Assembly: GCA_964615765.1 (NCBI GenBank)
Contig: CAZTQN010000031.1
Coordinates: 1-48,242 of the forward strand
Direction of reading: 5' to 3'
DNA length: 48,242 bases
Source: CAZTQN01 sp964615765
GTDB lineage: Bacteria; Planctomycetota; Phycisphaerae; Phycisphaerales; UBA1924
In this document: one piece after another, positions 15,344-23,894 of the stretch
Layout of the letters: every line of letters starts with the position of its first letter
How positions within the stretch are numbered: position 1 is the stretch's first letter
The notes under the pieces: generated by a model
Database searches by the model: none
What the model was told of the DNA's origin: nothing
What the model saw: only the letters and a program-made list of their open reading frames with translations
Made by a program: the position numbers and the translations under genes

Positions 15344-15490
15344 TTGAACGCGAAGGCGCGAAGGCGCGAAGGGCTCGAAGGGGAAGCGGGAAGCGGGAAG
15401 CGGGAAGCGGGAAGCGGGAAGCGGGATTGTGGCGCCGAGAGGCCGCTTGATCGGTTCACCGCGTCATCGCGTCACCCCATCACCGCGTCA
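15344..15490. repeat. composite repeat element, copy B, with (GGGAAGC)6
   Basis: The 29-nt module (15344-15372 approx.) is followed by six perfect copies of GGGAAGC at 15381-15422 and a seventh G-tract. No reverse copy is present here, unlike the other three blocks. About 15456-15490 holds a separate small repeat of CACCGCGTCA/CATCGCGTCA. The block lies between two convergent gene ends. Confidence 0.85.
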
Positions 15491-15515
15491 CGCTCGCCAC
15501 TCCCCGCGTCCTCCC

Positions 15516-17240
15516 TCACCCTCCCATCGCCTCGCGGCAGACGCGGCGGTACAGGCTGAGCGGGGCCGGGTGGCCGGTCCACATCTCGAACTGGCGGGCC
15601 GCCTGGCGCACGAACATCTCCAGGCCGTCGATCGTGCGCAGGCCCGCGAGCGACGCTTGCTCCAGCAGCGGCGTGACCAGCGGCGCGTAGATCGTGTCGA
15701 ACACCACGGCGCCGGGCGAGCGGGCCGCGAGCGGGGCCAGGTCGATCGGCGTGCCCCTGGGCGACGGGCCGCCGGTCATGCCCACCGGCGTCGCGTTCAC
15801 CACCGCGTCCACCGGTTGAGCGCTCAGCGCGTCCTCGCTCGCGGGTGTGATGCGGCTCGGGTCGACCTGCATCGCGCGGCGGAGGTCGTTGGCGAGCGTC
15901 TCGGCGTGCTCGTGCGTGCGGTTGATGACCAGGACCGACGCGCCCGCGGCGAGCAGGCCGGCCGCGATCGCCCGGGCCACGCCCCCCGCGCCGAGCAGCG
16001 CGATGCGCCGGTCCTTGAGTCGTCCGCCCAACGCCTCGGCGAGGACGGACGCCGCGGCGTCGGCGTCGGTGTTGCGCACGGCGCAGCGGATCACCCCGCC
16101 GTCGGCGTCGCGTTCGATGATGAGCGTGTTCGCCGCGCCGCAGGCGCGGGAGAGCGCGTCGACGTCCCATGTCCACGCGGCGGCCCCGGTGCGCGGGTCG
16201 TGGGCTTCGTCCGCGAGTCGTACCAGGTGCTGCTTGTGCGGGAGCGTGACCGAGCAGCCCGCGAAATCCAGCAGCGGGTGCTCGATGAGGGCCGCGAGCG
16301 TCGCCTTGAAGTGCTCGTACTCCGGCGGCACGGGCATGGGCAGGTACACGCCGGGCACCTGCGACGAGCGGTCTTCACCCGCGGCGAGGCCCTCGAAGCC
16401 CGCGTTGTGCACAGCGGGCGAGAGCGAGTGCTCGACCGGCCAGCCGACCACGCCGTACACCTTCGTGCGCGGGCCGATCGCGCGGAAGTTGAACAGATCG
16501 ATCAGGTCGCGGATCGTGGGCTGGCCCGGTGCGGTAGCGCTGGCGCGGCGGAGGGCGGCGAAGGTCAGCAGCGCGCCGAACTTGCCCGCAAGCACGCGCG
16601 ACATCAGCCCGAAGCGCCCCATGCCCAGCGCGATCATCGGCTTGCCGGCGTGCTCGCTCAGCAGGTCGAAGAGTTCCAGGTTGTCGCGGAGCGAGCGGGC
16701 CGTGATCGCGACCTTGACAACGCGGGCCGCCGGCTCCTCGTGCATCGCGGCGATCCGCCGGAGCAGATCGTGCGGGCGCCCGGAAAAGTCGTGCATCGAG
16801 AGGATCAACCCCGTGCGGACGTCACGCTTCTGGCGCGGGTGATCGACGGCGAGATCGACCTTGTGCCGCAGGTTGGCGGAGCGGGTGTACGCGGCGTGCT
16901 CGATGTCGAGATATTGCGGCGGGTGTTCGCCGGGCGTGACGCCCGCCGTGCCCAAGCGCTCGTAGAGCGAGACGCGGGCCATGTCGTCGCCGTCGTACCC
17001 GCCGCCCTCGCTGGACGAGCGGCACGTGATGATGCATGGCAAGGGCGACTGCGACACCAAGCGCAGCACGGCGTCGACCTCGGCCTGGTCCAGGTGCCCG
17101 GCGGCGTCGGTAGCGCCGGAGAAGACCTCGTCGATGCGGTATTCGACGATGTCGGCCCCGCCGTCGCGGGCGGCGCGGGCGTCCGCGAGCGCGGACGCTT
17201 CGTCGACCACCGTGATCGGGACGCAGACCAGCGTCGGCAT
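15516..17240 (-). CDS. aroDE: bifunctional 3-dehydroquinate dehydratase / shikimate dehydrogenase
   Basis: Carries two consecutive steps of the shikimate pathway on one 574-residue chain. Residues 1-230 form a type I dehydroquinase: IVEYRIDEV, active-site His150 (SMHDFSG) and Schiff-base Lys176 (VVKVAIT). Residues 258-574 form an NADPH-dependent shikimate dehydrogenase: VVGWPVEHSLSPAVHN with Ser272 and Ser274, catalytic Lys in VTLPHKQHLV, the nucleotide fold GAGGVARAIA, and NATPVGM. Such fusions are known in planctomycetes, chlamydiae and plants. The start at 17240 follows TACACT by 5 nt. aroA lies 5 kb upstream on the same strand but is not adjacent. Confidence 0.95.
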   Translation of the reverse strand: MPTLVCVPITVVDEASALADARAARDGGADIVEYRIDEVFSGATDAAGHLDQAEVDAVLRLVSQSPLPCIITCRSSSEGGGYDGDDMARVSLYERLGTAGVTPGEHPPQYLDIEHAAYTRSANLRHKVDLAVDHPRQKRDVRTGLILSMHDFSGRPHDLLRRIAAMHEEPAARVVKVAITARSLRDNLELFDLLSEHAGKPMIALGMGRFGLMSRVLAGKFGALLTFAALRRASATAPGQPTIRDLIDLFNFRAIGPRTKVYGVVGWPVEHSLSPAVHNAGFEGLAAGEDRSSQVPGVYLPMPVPPEYEHFKATLAALIEHPLLDFAGCSVTLPHKQHLVRLADEAHDPRTGAAAWTWDVDALSRACGAANTLIIERDADGGVIRCAVRNTDADAAASVLAEALGGRLKDRRIALLGAGGVARAIAAGLLAAGASVLVINRTHEHAETLANDLRRAMQVDPSRITPASEDALSAQPVDAVVNATPVGMTGGPSPRGTPIDLAPLAARSPGAVVFDTIYAPLVTPLLEQASLAGLRTIDGLEMFVRQAARQFEMWTGHPAPLSLYRRVCREAMGG

Positions 17241-17245
17241 GCGCG

Positions 17246-17251
17246 AGTGTA
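17246..17251 (-). promoter_or_regulatory. -10 hexamer of aroDE (leaderless type)
   Basis: TACACT, 5 nt (CGCGC), then the ATG at 17240. Confidence 0.5.
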
Positions 17252-17326
17252 CGGAGCGGGCGGGGGCGCGGCCCAGCGGAGCGCGCCCCGTTCCGCCGAT
17301 CCCCCACCTGCGCGTCAGGCCGGGCG

Positions 17327-19819
17327 TCAGCCCCGCGCGGCGGGAACCGCCGCCCCGGCCGGTTCACCCGCCGATGTCGGGGAGTTCGCCGGATCATCCG
17401 GCTTGGCCTGGGCCACCGTCGCGATCAGTTCCGCCGCCCAGCGGTACACGTTGTTCTCCTCGACGCGCACGCGCAGGCGGGTCATGCGTTGGCGGCGCTC
17501 GGCGGGCGGCATCTCGAAGGCCCGCTTGATGGCCGCCGCGAACTGCTCGGTGTCGTAGGGGTTGATGATGAGCGCCTCGGGCAGGTCGCGCGCGGCCCCG
17601 GCGAACTCGGACAGGATCAGCACGCCCTCGCCGGGGGCCGGTTCACCCGGGAACGCCGCGCCCGGTGCGCCGGGGTCGACCTCGCCGTTGACGCGCACCC
17701 CGGCCATCGGGGACGAATTCTCCGCCGCCGGAGCGCCGTTCACCGCCGCCCGCCCAACCACCGGCGGCTGCGGGCTGATCATCCGCTCGATCGCCTCCTG
17801 ATCGCCCTCCGTCTGCGCGGAGACATACTCCTTCGCGACCAGGTTCATGCCGTCGTGCAGCGAACTGACGATGCACACCTCGGCCATCTTCATGAACGTG
17901 TACACAGTCAGCGCGTCGTGCTGACCGACGAGCAGGCGGATCGGCTTCCAGTGCTCCGTCTGGTACTTCCAGTTGATCTGGTCCGTCAGTGCTTCGAGCT
18001 CGCTGACCAGCTCGCGATACCGGGGGATGTGCGTGCGGCTGGGGGCGCCGAGCTGCACGAAGGTGATCTTGCCGCGCTGCTCCGGGCTGTTCTCAAAGAA
18101 CCGGTCGATCGCGCGGAGGCGTTCGGCGATGCCCTTGGTGTAGTCGATCCGGTCGACGCCCATGGCGACGCGGACGTTCTCCAGGCGGTGCTGCACGCGG
18201 GCCGCGGTGACGCGCTCCGTCAGCGCCCGCCCGCGCGGCACGCCCTTGTCGGACCAGCCCTCGACGCTGATGGGCAGCGGGCGGACGTACGTCAGGTGCC
18301 CGCGCAGTTCGACGGTGAAGTGATCCCAGTCCAGCCGCGCTTCCATCATGCGGTCGACGGTGTCGAGGAAGTTGTTGCAGAACTGCTGAAGATGGAAGCC
18401 GATGACGTCGGCGCCGAGCATGCCGCGCAGGATCTGATCGCGGTACGGGCAGATGCGGAACGACTCGGGATTGGGCCACGGGATGTGCCAGAACAGGCCG
18501 ACGCGCCAGTTCGGGCGGGCGTCCTTGAGCATGCGCGGCACCAGCGCGAGCTGGTAATCCTGCACGAGCACGACCGCGTCGTGATCGCCGATTTCTTCCA
18601 TGACGGCGTCGGCGAACTTGCGGTTGACCTCGACATACTGGTCCCAGTCGCCGGCGCGGAAGATGGGCCGCTCGTGCGTCAGGTGGCACAGCGGCCACAG
18701 GCCTTCGTTCGAGAAGCCGTAGTAGTGCCCCTGCTCCTGCTCGCGCGTGAGCCAGACGCGCCGGAGCGTGTACCGCGGGTCGTCGGGCGGGACGGTGACG
18801 CAGGAGCCGGCGTCGGCGGTGATGCGGTCGCCATCGCCCGAGCCGTGCGCGACCCACAGGCCGCCGGTGGCGCGGAGCACCGGATCGAGCGCCGTCACCA
18901 GGCCGCCCGCGGGGACGGAGGCCTTGGGCTTGCCGTCGACGACGGTGTGCACGTACGGCTCGCGGTTGCTGACGATGACCAGGGCGCGCCCGTCGAGGGC
19001 TTCGAGCGCGTGGGCCCGCAGGCGGTCGCGCGTCCAGGCCTTCTCGGAGCGGACGATGCCCGCGGCCTCGGCCTGCTCCTTGAGCCGGATGGCCCGGAAC
19101 GACGCCGCCAGGTGCCGGCTCTCATCGACCAGCCGGCGCACCGGCAGCCCGGCGGGCGGAGACTCGGGCGTGTTGCCGATGCGCAGGCGGCGCATCCAGT
19201 CGGCGAGTTTGAAGAGCGGGCGCTCGAAGAGCGCGTACGCCCCGCCGCCGGCGAGGAGGAAGAGCCCGAGCGCGGCCCCGAGCGCCCACATGAGCCCGCG
19301 GAGCGTGCCGCGCATCTCGCGTTCGCCGAGGTACGCCGCGTCGTGCAAGGCGACCAGTGCGCCGCGTGGTCCGCCGGGCGAGGCGGTATCCGGCAGCGGG
19401 CGCACGAACACGTGCAGGTCGAGCCCGGTCGACTCGTCAACCATCGAGCGGGCGGTACGGTCGTTGGCCGTCTCGGTCGCGGCGGAGGAGTACACGGGCT
19501 CGAACTCGGCGACGCCTTCGCCGGAGGCGATCGTCCGCCCTTGCTCATCGACCAGCGCAAAGCCGAGGAGCCGACCGTGCCCCTTCAAGCGCTGGGCCAA
19601 GCCCGCCGGCGCCGGACCGGGCCCGAGCGCCCCGGCCGCCTCGCGCGCGAGCCCGACGGTGAGCACGTTGGCGCGGCGGTCAAGGTCGTCGAGCGCCATG
19701 CGGTGCTCGGTGTTGACCTGCTGGCGGAACGCCGCCCACGTCACCAGCCCGCCCGCGAGGGCGATGGCCAGTGCAAATGGGATCGACCACACCCGGGCTG
19801 TTTTCCCGCGTTGCTGCAT
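17327..19819 (-). CDS. otsA: membrane-anchored trehalose-6-phosphate synthase (GT20) with N-terminal sensor-like module
   Basis: The GT20 part (about 279-760) should make trehalose 6-phosphate from UDP- (or ADP-/GDP-) glucose and glucose 6-phosphate. It shows VIVSNREPYV, GGLVTAL, LVQDYQLALVPRML, HIPWPNPESFRICP, FHLQQFCNNFL, GVDRIDYTKGIAERL and DGMNLVAKEYVSAQ...GVLILSEFAGAA. Before it stand a transmembrane helix (about 12-30), a region of about 135 residues predicted outside the membrane, a second helix (about 173-198), and a HAMP-like stretch with RRLVDESRHLAASFRAIR. The total of 830 residues compares with about 460-500 for a bare OtsA. A linker of roughly 55 residues (about 675-730) is inserted before GVLILSEF. 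The ATG follows GGAG by 8 nt. No otsB is adjacent. Confidence 0.9.
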   Translation of the reverse strand: MQQRGKTARVWSIPFALAIALAGGLVTWAAFRQQVNTEHRMALDDLDRRANVLTVGLAREAAGALGPGPAPAGLAQRLKGHGRLLGFALVDEQGRTIASGEGVAEFEPVYSSAATETANDRTARSMVDESTGLDLHVFVRPLPDTASPGGPRGALVALHDAAYLGEREMRGTLRGLMWALGAALGLFLLAGGGAYALFERPLFKLADWMRRLRIGNTPESPPAGLPVRRLVDESRHLAASFRAIRLKEQAEAAGIVRSEKAWTRDRLRAHALEALDGRALVIVSNREPYVHTVVDGKPKASVPAGGLVTALDPVLRATGGLWVAHGSGDGDRITADAGSCVTVPPDDPRYTLRRVWLTREQEQGHYYGFSNEGLWPLCHLTHERPIFRAGDWDQYVEVNRKFADAVMEEIGDHDAVVLVQDYQLALVPRMLKDARPNWRVGLFWHIPWPNPESFRICPYRDQILRGMLGADVIGFHLQQFCNNFLDTVDRMMEARLDWDHFTVELRGHLTYVRPLPISVEGWSDKGVPRGRALTERVTAARVQHRLENVRVAMGVDRIDYTKGIAERLRAIDRFFENSPEQRGKITFVQLGAPSRTHIPRYRELVSELEALTDQINWKYQTEHWKPIRLLVGQHDALTVYTFMKMAEVCIVSSLHDGMNLVAKEYVSAQTEGDQEAIERMISPQPPVVGRAAVNGAPAAENSSPMAGVRVNGEVDPGAPGAAFPGEPAPGEGVLILSEFAGAARDLPEALIINPYDTEQFAAAIKRAFEMPPAERRQRMTRLRVRVEENNVYRWAAELIATVAQAKPDDPANSPTSAGEPAGAAVPAARG

Positions 19820-19919
19820 GATTCAGACTCCAGCCCCACGACGCGGCGGCATCAGGACCGGGGCTCGTCGGCCCCATCCTGCATCCGCCACACCACATCA
19901 TTGCCGCGCCGCGCGATGA

Positions 19920-20420
19920 TCAACTTTTCATGTTGACGAACTGCACGGGCTGCTCGAGACCGGCCCCGGTGATCAGCCCCATGCACGAGCGCAGGTCGTC
20001 GATCTGCTTGCCCGTGAGGCGGACTTCCTCGCCCTGGATGCTCGCCTGCACCTTCAGCCCGGATTCCTTGATGATCTTCACGATCTGCTTGGCCATGTCG
20101 GTGGGCAGGCCGTCCTTGAGCTTCACCTCGCGCTTGACGTTGCCCATGGCCCCGTGCCGCGCGGGCTCGATCTCGCCCCAGTCGAAACTCTTGACGCTGA
20201 ACCCGCGCTTGACGGCGGCGCTCTGGAACATCTCCTGCACCGACTTCATCTTGCCCTCGTCGGCGGCGTGCATCGAGATCTTCTTGTCCTTCTGATTCAC
20301 CTCGATCTGGACGGGTGAGTTGCGGAAATCGAACCGCGTGGCGATCGCCTTCTGCGTGTTGTTGATCGCGTTGGCGAGTTCGGAGTAATCGATTCGGCTG
20401 ACCACGTCGAGGCTGGGCAT
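19920..20420 (-). CDS. yajQ: YajQ family protein (UPF0234)
   Basis: Small two-domain nucleotide-binding protein, 166 residues, matching the usual 160-165. Family blocks are PSLDVVSRIDYSELANAIN at the start, ATRFDFRNSPVQIEV, KGFSV-like KRGFSVKSFDW, GLPTDMAKQIVKIIKESGLKVQASIQGEEVRLTGK split over the middle, and the end GLEQPVQFVNMKS. In Xanthomonas and Pseudomonas a YajQ protein binds c-di-GMP and acts with LysR-type regulators; whether this one does is unknown. The ATG at 20420 is preferred over a TTG at 20426. No clear Shine-Dalgarno sequence. It lies 100 nt downstream of nothing on its own strand and is divergent from the methyltransferase. Confidence 0.93.
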   Translation of the reverse strand: MPSLDVVSRIDYSELANAINNTQKAIATRFDFRNSPVQIEVNQKDKKISMHAADEGKMKSVQEMFQSAAVKRGFSVKSFDWGEIEPARHGAMGNVKREVKLKDGLPTDMAKQIVKIIKESGLKVQASIQGEEVRLTGKQIDDLRSCMGLITGAGLEQPVQFVNMKS

Positions 20421-20519
20421 GCCCAAGTAGAGAAAGCCCGCTCCCGCCGGTCAAGCCCGTCGGCCCGGCCCGCCACGCCGACGGCCCCCCAACGCCGGCG
20501 GCCCCAGCTCCGCCGTACG

Positions 20520-20539
20520 GTTCCCGGCCCATCGGGAAC
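20520..20539 (+). promoter_or_regulatory. perfect 7-bp hairpin upstream of the methyltransferase start
   Basis: GTTCCCG, six-base loop GCCCAT, then CGGGAAC. It overlaps a TACGGT hexamer (20516-20521) and ends 6 nt before the TTG start. It could be an operator or a 5'-UTR hairpin. Confidence 0.35.
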
Positions 20540-20545
20540 ACCGCC

Positions 20546-21367
20546 TTGGACCGGCTCGACTGCTACGAACTCTGCGTCCAATCGCCACGCCACGTGACGC
20601 TCCTGCTGCGCGCCCTGCACGCCGGCGACCCTGACGCGGCACGCGGCGAGCCGGTGGCGCTCCGCGAAGACTTCTGCGGCACCGCCGCCGTCAGCCGGCG
20701 CTGGCTGAGCGAGGCCCGCGCGCGGGGCATCGCGGCGACCGCCGTCGCGCTCGACCTCGACCCGGACGTCCTCGCTCACGCCGCCCGCAAGGCCCAGGCC
20801 GACGGCGTCGCGCCCGACCTGCGCCTGGTCCACGCCGACGCCGTGCACGCGCCCGTCACGCCGGGCGACGCCTGCGACATCGTCTTCGTCGGCAACTTCT
20901 CGATCGGCTACATCCATGAGCGGGCCGACCTGGTCGCGTATCTCCGGCGCTCGCACCAGCGGCTGGCCCTCGGCAACGGGGGCTTCGGCGGCGGGGTGTT
21001 CGTGTGCGACGTCTACGACGGGCCGCACAAGTTTGACTTGGGCGTCACCAACCGCACGCACCCCTCGCGCGGGCACGAACTGATCCACTACACCTGGCAG
21101 CACCGCGCCGCCGACCCACTCAACGCGATGGTCGAGAACGCCATCCACTTCCGCGTTGAAAGTGACGGCGAGATCGTCCGCGAGATGTTCGACGCGTTCG
21201 TGTACCGCTGGCGACTGTGGAGCATCAGCGAACTGCGCGACGCGCTCCGCGAGGCCGGTTTCTCCGACGTCGGCGTCTACGCCGAGGCCTCGTCCGGCCC
21301 GCGCCCGCTGGAATCTCCCGACGATTTCCCCGCCTCCGGCGTAGTCTGCATCGCGGCCCGGGCCTGA
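20546..21367 (+). CDS. class I SAM-dependent methyltransferase
   Basis: 273 residues with a Rossmann-fold methyltransferase pattern. LREDFCGTAAVSRRWL is a glycine-poor motif I, AVALDLDPDVLAHAAR is motif II with the acidic ribose ligand, and DACDIVFVGNFSIGYIHER is motif IV with a carrier-like SIGY. A C-terminal YRWRLWSISELRDALREAGFSDVGVY block is typical of small-molecule methyltransferases. The substrate is not assignable. The TTG at 20546 gives MDRLDCYELCVQSP; no earlier start fits. No clear Shine-Dalgarno sequence. The last 91 nt overlap the convergent efflux gene, an unusually long antiparallel overlap in which both frames keep sensible protein ends. Confidence 0.82.
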   Translation: MDRLDCYELCVQSPRHVTLLLRALHAGDPDAARGEPVALREDFCGTAAVSRRWLSEARARGIAATAVALDLDPDVLAHAARKAQADGVAPDLRLVHADAVHAPVTPGDACDIVFVGNFSIGYIHERADLVAYLRRSHQRLALGNGGFGGGVFVCDVYDGPHKFDLGVTNRTHPSRGHELIHYTWQHRAADPLNAMVENAIHFRVESDGEIVREMFDAFVYRWRLWSISELRDALREAGFSDVGVYAEASSGPRPLESPDDFPASGVVCIAARA

Positions 21368-22338
21368 GCGGGCTCGCGCTCCGCTTCGTGCGGTTCGTAG
21401 GGCTCGATATGGATCAGCGCGTCGCGCACGCCGGGGACGCCGCGCTTGACCGCCGCCCGCACGCGCCCGCCGACGGCGTGCCCCTCGCGCACTGGCATCT
21501 CCCCATCGACCTGCACGTGCATGTCGAGAAAATACGCCCGCCCGCTCTTGCGCGCGACGACCTTCTCGATCGCCCGCACGCCCGGCACTTTCCCGGCGAC
21601 GACGCGGGCCGGCTCGATCACCCGGCTGCGGTCTTCGTGCGTCGTCGTGTCCATCAGCTCGCGCAGCGGCACCAGCGCGAGCGTCACCGCGTTGTACCCG
21701 ATCACCCCGCCCGCGAGCAGCGCCGCCCAGTCGTCGGCCGTCTCCCACCCCATCGCCCCGGGCGCCGCGGGACCGAAGACGCGCTGCCCGAACAGCGCCA
21801 CCGCGATCCCCACGCCCGCGGCGAGCGACGTGATCGCATCGGCGACGTGGTGCCCCGCGTCGACGTGCAGCGCGCCCGAGCCCTCCCGCCGGGCCGCACG
21901 CCGAACCCGCACGTACAGCCCGTACTTCACGATCACGACCACCACCAGCACGCCGAGCGTCCACCACTCCGGCGGCGTGTGCGGCTCGCGGATGTCGCGG
22001 ATCGACTTGGCGATGATCCCGCCCGCCGCGGCGAGCATCACGCACGCGACCACCAGGCTCGCCAGCGACTCCGCCTTGCCGTGCCCGTACGGGTGCTCTT
22101 CGTCCGGCGGCACGGCGCCGAAGCGCAGCCCGCCCCAGATGACCGCCGAACCCGCAATATCCGCCAGCGACTCGATCGCGTCGGCGACCAGCGCGCCCGA
22201 GTGCCCGATGATCCCCGCCAGCAGTTTCACCACCGCGAGCACGCCGTTGACCACCAGCCCGACCAGCGCGATCCGCGCCGCGGTGTGCGGCATGTCGGCG
22301 TGGTGCTCGTGAGCGTCGCCGGGCGTGTGCGTCGTCAT
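21277..22338 (-). CDS. cation diffusion facilitator (CDF) efflux protein
   Basis: Proton-driven export of Zn, Co, Mn or Fe, 353 residues with about six hydrophobic helices. The metal sites are HSGALVADAIESLADI (first Asp pair), DEEHPYGHGKAESLAS on the loop, and HVDAGHHVADAITSL with the His-Asp pair. The C-terminal domain has FLDMHVQVDGEMPVREGHAV and ends near ALIHIEPY, as usual. The N-terminus is His-rich (THTPGDAHEHHADMPH). The start follows AGGAGAG by about 8 nt and lies 24 nt after the aroA stop, so it is probably co-transcribed with aroA. About 35 Ser/Pro-rich residues at the end are extra and lie in the overlap with the methyltransferase gene. Confidence 0.9.
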   Translation of the reverse strand: MTTHTPGDAHEHHADMPHTAARIALVGLVVNGVLAVVKLLAGIIGHSGALVADAIESLADIAGSAVIWGGLRFGAVPPDEEHPYGHGKAESLASLVVACVMLAAAGGIIAKSIRDIREPHTPPEWWTLGVLVVVVIVKYGLYVRVRRAARREGSGALHVDAGHHVADAITSLAAGVGIAVALFGQRVFGPAAPGAMGWETADDWAALLAGGVIGYNAVTLALVPLRELMDTTTHEDRSRVIEPARVVAGKVPGVRAIEKVVARKSGRAYFLDMHVQVDGEMPVREGHAVGGRVRAAVKRGVPGVRDALIHIEPYEPHEAEREPAQARAAMQTTPEAGKSSGDSSGRGPDEASA

Positions 22339-22362
22339 CGGGCGACTCTCCTGGCGGCCGCG

Positions 22363-23862
22363 TCACGCGTACAGCCGCGCGAGCTCCTGGAAAAACGTCG
22401 GGTACGTCTTGCGCACGCACGCCGGGTCGCGGATCAAGACGCCGCCCCGGCGCAGCCCGACCAGCGCCAGCGCCATCGCCATGCGGTGATCGTCGTACGT
22501 ATCGAACGCCACCACGCTCCCCGCCCCACCGCTCGAAGGCGGGGTGATCTCGAGGGCCTCGTCCGCCTCGCCGTGCAGCACCTCGGGCAGGATGCGCAAG
22601 CCGGCGCCAAGCCGCCCGAGTTCGACGCGCAGGGCCTCGAGCCGGTCGGTCTCCTTCACGCGCAGCGTGCGCAAGCCGCGCAGCGTCGTCGGTCCATCGG
22701 CGAAGCACGCCAGCACCGCCGCCGTCATGGCGGTGTCGGGCATGTCGGACAAGTCGGCGTCCACACCCACCAGCCGCGGCCCGCCCGTGACGCGCACGGC
22801 CGTCCCCAGCCGCTCGACAGCGCCCTCCATCGCGCTGATGACGCCGACAAACCGCGCGTCGCCCTGCATCGACCCGGCTCCCGGCGTGGGACTGAGGTCC
22901 AGCCCGTCGATCGCGCACCGAGCGCCGGGGACCAGCGCTGCCGCCGCCTCGAAGTACGTTGCCCCGCTCGCGTCGGGCTCGATATCGAGCGTAAATCCGC
23001 GCACCGCCTGCGGCCCGATGCGCTCGTCGAGCGTGCACCCCGCCTCGCCGCCGCTCTCCACCCGCACGCCGACGCGGCCCATCAGCGCCCGCGTCATCGC
23101 GATGTACGACGGGCTGGTGACCGGCTCGCGGCTGATCACGCGCAGGCCCCCGGGCAGCAGCGGGGCCACCAGCATCACCGCCGAGATGAACTGGCTCGAC
23201 GCCGTCGTGCCGAACTCGATCGTGCGCGCCAGGGCCGAACCGTCCGAGGGCGAGTGTACACGCAGCGGCGGGCACCCGTTCCCGCCCAGATACTCGACGC
23301 GCACGCCCAGTCGCGCCAGCGCATCGCCGAGCTCACGGATCGGCCGCTCGCGCATCCGCGCGTTGCCGTCGATCACAATCCCGCCCGAGCCTGCGGGCGC
23401 CAGCACCGCGGCGGCCGTCAAAAACCGCGTCGCCGTGCCCGCGTTGTTCAGGTTGATCGTGACCCCGTCGGCACCGACGCGCCACCGCCCGCCCACGCCG
23501 CGCACGCGCACCGTCGATCTGTCAATCTCCACGCCGGCCCCGAGCGCTCGCAGCGCCCGGACCATCACCTGCGCGTCGTCCGCGTCGACCAGCGCGTGCG
23601 TCAGCGTCGATTCACCATCCGCCAGCGCCGCGAGCAAGATGGCGCGGTTGGTCAGACTCTTCGACCCCGGCGGGCGCACGCGGACATCGAACGCCCGCCC
23701 GACGCGCGGGATCGGCAAGGGGTCCGGCAGTTCGCCCAGCGGGCGGGCCAGCGTCGCCACCGCCGCCTGCCACGCGGGCGTGCCCGGCTCGGCCATCGCC
23801 TGTGCCGCGGCCTGCGCGTGGGCCGCCTCGCTCGACTGTGCGTGTCCGCCGTCGTGTGCCAT
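22363..23862 (-). CDS. aroA: 3-phosphoshikimate 1-carboxyvinyltransferase (EPSP synthase)
   Basis: Sixth step of the shikimate pathway: transfers enolpyruvyl from PEP to shikimate 3-phosphate. 499 residues, with an Ala-rich N-terminal extension of about 55 residues before FDVRVRPPGSKSLTNRAILL. Other sites are LNNAGTATRF (the loop around E. coli Gly96-Pro101; the Pro position here is Phe), ARMRERPI, TTASSQFISA, DMPDTAMTAAVLA, TLRVKETDRLEAL and DTYDDHRMAMAL. The ATG at 23862 is preferred to a TTG at 23871. TACGCT ends 8 nt before it. The efflux gene follows closely. Confidence 0.95.
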   Translation of the reverse strand: MAHDGGHAQSSEAAHAQAAAQAMAEPGTPAWQAAVATLARPLGELPDPLPIPRVGRAFDVRVRPPGSKSLTNRAILLAALADGESTLTHALVDADDAQVMVRALRALGAGVEIDRSTVRVRGVGGRWRVGADGVTINLNNAGTATRFLTAAAVLAPAGSGGIVIDGNARMRERPIRELGDALARLGVRVEYLGGNGCPPLRVHSPSDGSALARTIEFGTTASSQFISAVMLVAPLLPGGLRVISREPVTSPSYIAMTRALMGRVGVRVESGGEAGCTLDERIGPQAVRGFTLDIEPDASGATYFEAAAALVPGARCAIDGLDLSPTPGAGSMQGDARFVGVISAMEGAVERLGTAVRVTGGPRLVGVDADLSDMPDTAMTAAVLACFADGPTTLRGLRTLRVKETDRLEALRVELGRLGAGLRILPEVLHGEADEALEITPPSSGGAGSVVAFDTYDDHRMAMALALVGLRRGGVLIRDPACVRKTYPTFFQELARLYA

Positions 23863-23870
23863 CTCGGGCA

Positions 23871-23876
23871 AGCGTA
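23871..23876 (-). promoter_or_regulatory. -10 hexamer of aroA (leaderless type)
   Basis: TACGCT, 8 nt (TGCCCGAG), then the ATG at 23862. Confidence 0.45.
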
Positions 23877-23894
23877 CACGGGTTGCGCCCGCCG

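Noticed and set aside
15344..15490. Telomere-like or origin sequence from the G-rich heptamers
   Set aside because: Short, internal between ordinary genes, and without dnaA boxes or replication genes.
20297..23275. 992-residue minus-strand frame
   Set aside because: A shadow across aroA, the efflux gene and the methyltransferase; Arg/Gly/Ala low complexity.
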